From positions 1,104,501-1,168,500 of the forward strand of contig NZ_CP039904.1 in NCBI RefSeq assembly GCF_005221385.1: a stretch of DNA of 64,000 bases, given 5' to 3'. Under the pieces are notes generated by a model, which was not told the DNA's origin, ran no database searches, and saw only the letters and a list, made by a program, of their open reading frames with translations. Below are positions 63,283 through 64,000 of the stretch, piece after piece (position 1 is the first letter of the stretch; the number at the start of each line of letters is the position of its first letter). Source of the DNA: Agrobacterium tumefaciens. Lineage in GTDB: Bacteria > Pseudomonadota > Alphaproteobacteria > Rhizobiales > Rhizobiaceae. A program made the translations under genes and the position numbers.

Positions 63283-64000
63283 ATGACGCGCAAGGATCGA
63301 TGGATGTCACCCCTTTGGGGGCGGCGGGAATTTTTAGGCCTGCTCGCCGCGTCTGCCTTTGCCGGCAAGGCGGTGGCCGCAACCCCGCGCATCGCCGCAA
63401 TCGACTGGGCCATGCTCGAAACCTCCGTGGCGCTCGGCGTCATGCCGGTGGCGGCAACCGAGCTAATCCAGTTCAGGGCCGGTGCGGTTGAGCCGGAAAT
63501 CCCTGAAAGCGTCGTTGATCTCGGTCTGCGCGGCGCGCCGAATTTCGAGCTTCTGCAATTGACCCGGCCGGATCTCATCCTGATTTCGCCTTTCTACACG
63601 CGCTACACCGGCAGGCTGGAAGCGATTGCGCCGGTCTTCTCGCTGCCCTTCTACGTGAAGGGCGAGCCGCCTTTCGCAAAGGCGCTGGCGGCGGTCTCCG
63701 CCCTTGGCGAGAAGCTCGGCAGGGCCGATGAGGCGCGCAGGGTTCTGGGCGAAACGGAAGCGGCGCTGCAAGCCATGCGGACCCGCCTTGCCGGTTTTTC
63801 CGCGCGGCCGACCTATGTGATCAACATCGGCGACGCCCGGCATTTTCGCGCTTTTGGTGCCGATAGCATGTTCGGGGATGTGCTTGGCCGGCTGGGGCTC
63901 GCCAATGCCTGGGTGGATCGCTCGCAATTCACCTTCGCGGCGCCGGTGCCGCTCGAAAATCTCGCCGCTTCGCCCGATGCGAGCATCGTCATCGTCTCCG
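63283..64000 (+). CDS. FhuD-like iron-siderophore binding protein (3' end outside window)
   Basis: ATG 63283 follows GCAGGGG; the frame is open to the window edge (239 codons visible). Tat-like start (GRREFLGLLAASAFAGKAVA). The mature part matches FhuD-type ABC binding proteins: RIAAIDWAMLETSVALGVMP, DLGLRGAPNFELLQLTRPDL, ISPFYTRYTGRLEAIAPVF, and YVINIGDARHFRAFGADSMF. Binds ferric hydroxamate siderophores in the periplasm for an ABC importer that is presumably encoded further right. Confidence 0.9.
   Translation, partial: MTRKDRWMSPLWGRREFLGLLAASAFAGKAVAATPRIAAIDWAMLETSVALGVMPVAATELIQFRAGAVEPEIPESVVDLGLRGAPNFELLQLTRPDLILISPFYTRYTGRLEAIAPVFSLPFYVKGEPPFAKALAAVSALGEKLGRADEARRVLGETEAALQAMRTRLAGFSARPTYVINIGDARHFRAFGADSMFGDVLGRLGLANAWVDRSQFTFAAPVPLENLAASPDASIVIVS

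Overview
The window looks like a piece of an Agrobacterium/Rhizobium-type alphaproteobacterial genome, possibly a secondary replicon. This is inferred from high GC content, many LysR/GntR/AraC regulators, the complete bioBFDA-bioZ biotin operon preceded by BioR-like boxes, an IolR-type GGAA-N6-TTCC site, a RHE_PE00001/DUF1612-type protein and a VirK/YbjX protein. No insertion sequence, prophage, CRISPR array or replication origin was seen.

Left part (1-8.6 kb): the 3' end of a histidine/aromatic ammonia-lyase gene. A LysR regulator is divergent from a catabolic or detoxification run (glyoxalase-fold ring-cleaving dioxygenase, cysteine hydrolase, XapX membrane protein, Tat-exported amidohydrolase), followed by DoxX and an MFS exporter. 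Both promoters carry the same TTGATGCAAT motif. A pyrroline-5-carboxylate reductase-like gene is convergent. 8.9-15 kb: an AcrAB-type RND pump with a TetR repressor; the same AcrR/TtgR-like operator also lies before a membrane-protein gene at 14.2 kb. 15.2-22.1 kb: TctCBA tricarboxylate transporter, GntR/FCD regulator and aconitase, with a shared motif before tctC and acn, which suggests a citrate/tricarboxylate utilisation unit.

22.1-28.4 kb holds the most unusual material, all on the minus strand. First, a ChaA-type cation/H+ antiporter, small ORFs and an orphan F0 subunit a gene are interleaved with three tandem double-hairpin elements having ACGA/ACGG loops, the architecture of guanidine-II (mini-ykkC) riboswitches. 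Second, a PspA-YqiJ-YqiK (flotillin) membrane-stress operon begins with PspA fused in frame behind a domain that resembles the N-terminal part of TnpB transposases without the RuvC nuclease.

28.4-43.8 kb: FAD monooxygenase, LysR/DHA2 efflux pair, a copper-handling operon (His-rich protein, lipoprotein, TolC-like protein, multicopper oxidase, cupredoxin, CusF-like), VirK/YbjX plus a two-component system, a PAP2 phosphatase, a winged-helix protein, an AraC regulator that seems to lack a normal start codon, and a GNAT enzyme. 43.9-49.2 kb: bioBFDAZ and tRNA-Gln(CUG). 49.3-52.9 kb: Lrp regulator divergent from arginase and ornithine cyclodeaminase (arginine to proline), then an EamA transporter. 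53-59 kb: inositol dehydrogenase with an IolR site, class III cyclase, small HTH protein, DUF1612/HTH protein, KgtP-like symporter. 59-64 kb: eptA with a PmrAB-like two-component system, adjoining the remnant of a TonB receptor gene and a FhuD-like siderophore-binding protein cut by the window end.
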